Below, one piece after another: positions 62,546-64,000 of a DNA stretch of 64,000 nucleotides (position 1 is the stretch's first letter; each line of letters opens with the position of its first letter). The stretch is from positions 9,448-73,447 of the forward strand of contig JBATTK010000148.1 of assembly GCA_049670505.1 (NCBI GenBank), in the 5' to 3' direction. This DNA is from JBATTK01 sp049670505. GTDB taxonomy: Bacteria > Bacteroidota > Bacteroidia > Flavobacteriales > Flavobacteriaceae. The notes under the pieces are model-generated. The model was not told the origin of the DNA. It searched no databases and saw only the letters and a list, made by a program, of their open reading frames with translations. The position numbers and the translations under genes were made by a program.

Positions 62546-63488
62546 CTACGAAAACGTTTTTAATTCGGTACGGTCGCTTCTTTTGGGATTCGTAGTAGGT
62601 GCGGATCAATAGCTCCATGACGATACCGATGGTAAACAATTGGATTCCCGCCAGGATAAACATCATTCCGAATATTAATAATGGGCGGGTACCAATATCC
62701 TCGCCCATGGAAAACTTTATGATCAATAAATAGATATTGATGAAGATACCCAAAATAATAAGCAGGACACCAAGAATCCCAAAAAGATGGATGGGTCTCT
62801 GAAAATATTTTCTTATGAATAGCAGCAACATCATATCCGCAACCACCTTAAATACACGTTCCAGTCCGTATTTGGATACGCCTCCATGCCGTGCATGATG
62901 TTTTACGGGTACCTGTTTTATCTGGGCCCCTTCCAAATGTGCCAAAAGGGTAATAAAACGATGCATTTCCCCATACAGGTTTAAATCTTTGGCAATATCC
63001 TTTGTGAATACTTTTAACGCGCAGCCGTTATCCTTAATATCCAATTTGGTGACTCGCCTCACTAAAAAATTGGCAATCTTAGAGGGGATTTTTTTTACAA
63101 GGGAATCTTTTCGTTTTTGTCGTATTCCAGTTATTACATCATATTCCCCATCCATTGCATATTGCAGCATCTGTGGAATATCACTAGGGTCATTTTGTAG
63201 ATCCCCGTCCATAGTAATGATATATTCGCCTTGGGCATAGTCCAGGCCGGCGGCCAACGCTAAACTTTGTCCATAGTTTTTTTTGAGTTCAATAAGATGC
63301 ACCTTTTCATCTTTCATTTCCTTCACTATCTTTCGTGTGCTATCCTTGGAAAAATCATCCACATAGATAATTTGGTAGTTATATCCGGCTAGGCTTTCAT
63401 GTATTTTTTGTGTGAGAAGCGCAACATTGTCTTCTTCATTGTAGAGGGGAACAACAAGGGACAGCAATGATTGGGTAATAGGATTCAT
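62532..63488 (-). CDS. polyprenyl-phosphate glycosyltransferase (DPM1/GtrB/ArnC-like)
   Basis: This 318-residue GT2 enzyme reads SLLSLVVPLYNEEDNVALLT, IIYVDDFSKDSTRKIVKEMK, KKNYGQSLALAAGLDYAQGE and the DxD-type YIITMDGDLQNDPSDIPQML. Two C-terminal helices (HLFGILGVLLIILGIFINIY and RPLLIFGMMFILAGIQLF) match GtrB/ArnC enzymes, which make polyprenyl-phosphate sugars on the cytoplasmic face. It partners with the overlapping UPF0104-type gene and possibly with the GT39 enzyme that uses such donors. Confidence 0.94.
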   Translation of the reverse strand: MNPITQSLLSLVVPLYNEEDNVALLTQKIHESLAGYNYQIIYVDDFSKDSTRKIVKEMKDEKVHLIELKKNYGQSLALAAGLDYAQGEYIITMDGDLQNDPSDIPQMLQYAMDGEYDVITGIRQKRKDSLVKKIPSKIANFLVRRVTKLDIKDNGCALKVFTKDIAKDLNLYGEMHRFITLLAHLEGAQIKQVPVKHHARHGGVSKYGLERVFKVVADMMLLLFIRKYFQRPIHLFGILGVLLIILGIFINIYLLIIKFSMGEDIGTRPLLIFGMMFILAGIQLFTIGIVMELLIRTYYESQKKRPYRIKNVFVGGTA

Positions 63489-63699
63489 GTAGCGGGTTTA
63501 TTTCTGCGACAAATTTAGGCTTTTTATTGATAGTACAATCCCTTGTCCTTTGGATAGCCGTTTTGGGAAATGGGAGATTTTGACGCTATTTTCCTTGTTC
63601 GGTGTTCAGTGAGGATATTAGGGCGTTCTCTCTTTGCACAGAAGGGCATTTGGGAGTGAGGGTGGTGTATTGGTCTTATAGAACTTGTTTAGACTTTCA

Positions 63700-63951
63700 A
63701 AAGACAAAAGACCGAAATCGGAAATGAAAAATTAGAAGTGAGATACTGAATGCTGGAATCTGAATACTCAATACTGGATACTGCAAACTGAAGACTATCT
63801 CTCCAAAGACCAAAGACAAGGGGAAAAAGACGAAAGACCAAAACCCAAACCTCAAATTCCAGAACCTGAAACGAGAAACAAGAAACCAAAGACCAGAAAC
63901 TAGAAGTGAGAGATGAGATACTGAATACTGGAATTAGGCAATAGGTAATAG
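63700..63951. repeat. second degenerate heptad field (inverted relative to the first)
   Basis: About 36 consecutive heptamers without a phase break: aaagaca aaagacc gaaatcg gaaatga, gatactg aatgctg gaatctg aatactc aatactg gatactg, gaaacga gaaacaa gaaacca. Bases 63701-63815 are a reverse-complement relative of the 126-bp unit at 38145-38396. The surrounding gap (63489-64000) otherwise shows no gene, promoter or terminator, and the field probably continues past the window's end in weaker form. Confidence 0.85.
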
Positions 63952-64000
63952 CTCCTTGCCGTTTGTTGGATAACCATAAACTGGATATTGGAAGCTAGAA

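Noticed and set aside
1..64000. tRNA, rRNA, riboswitch, prophage or integrase genes
   Set aside because: I scanned the spacers by eye and found none that I could support; a covariance search would be needed to exclude small RNAs.

Overview
The window is a stretch of chromosome from a member of the Bacteroidota, most likely a marine-type Flavobacteriaceae. The evidence is the low-GC sequence, promoters of the Bacteroidota form TTG-N19-21-TAnnTTTG in front of several genes, a gliding-motility/type IX secretion type B C-terminal domain, DUF5606, STN/FecR/ECF-sigma signalling, TonB-dependent receptors with carboxypeptidase-like N-terminal domains, and many short-signal lipoproteins. Most of it is ordinary core genome with no phage, transposase, CRISPR array, rRNA or tRNA that I can support. 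|| Layout: 1-0.8 kb holds a DUF1573 lipoprotein (cut by the window edge) and yajC. 1-2.9 kb holds a YdeI-type protein and pepT. 3-7.9 kb is a cell-surface signalling trio (ECF sigma factor, FecR anti-sigma factor, STN-type TonB receptor). 8-12.5 kb holds a small secreted protein, pyrD, a methyltransferase, a Dabb protein, a LysE exporter and HMG-CoA lyase. 12.8-19.7 kb is one tight operon behind a well-formed promoter: DUF4856/imelysin-like lipoprotein, imelysin lipoprotein, a vitamin-K-dependent carboxylase (HTTM) homologue, a FecA-like TonB receptor and a CxxCH haem-binding protein. I read it as a metal or haem uptake system. 19.8-29.3 kb holds guaB, an orphan lipoprotein, a thioredoxin, lysA, a Lon-N-domain protein, sucC, and small proteins (secreted unknown, DUF1456, TerB, Hsp20). 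29.4-36.7 kb, on the minus strand, holds an M20 peptidase, uvrB, a T9SS-secreted adhesin-like protein and an ABC-2 transporter. 36.8-41.5 kb holds an unrecognised protein with kinase-like motifs, a repeat field, a nucleoid-associated protein, a pRiA4b ORF-3-like protein and heme A synthase. 41.7-43.7 kb holds the tRNA genes cca and the Sua5/YrdC gene. 43.8-48.3 kb is a glycosyltransferase island. 48.3-50.7 kb holds dapD, ruvX, def and DUF5606. 50.8-56.5 kb holds a TolB-amidohydrolase fusion, a GH20 hexosaminidase and an SGNH hydrolase. 56.7-59.1 kb holds mazG and a MATE pump. 59.2-63.5 kb is a polyprenyl-phosphate glycosylation module (PAP2, GT39, UPF0104-type membrane protein, DPM1/GtrB-type GT2). 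|| Least expected structures: (1) two long fields of degenerate 7-bp repeats (37.92-38.66 kb and, inverted, 63.70-63.95 kb), plus a pure 7-mer array at 39.79 kb; (2) a 162-bp imperfect inverted-repeat element at 12.57 kb, with a short relative at 61.64 kb; (3) the conserved catalytic His and Lys in the carboxylase homologue; (4) kinase-fold-like D-x4-N and IDFD motifs in the unknown 360-residue protein; (5) an ECF sigma gene that has no normal start codon in frame. All functions are inferred from reading the sequence, and no database search was run.
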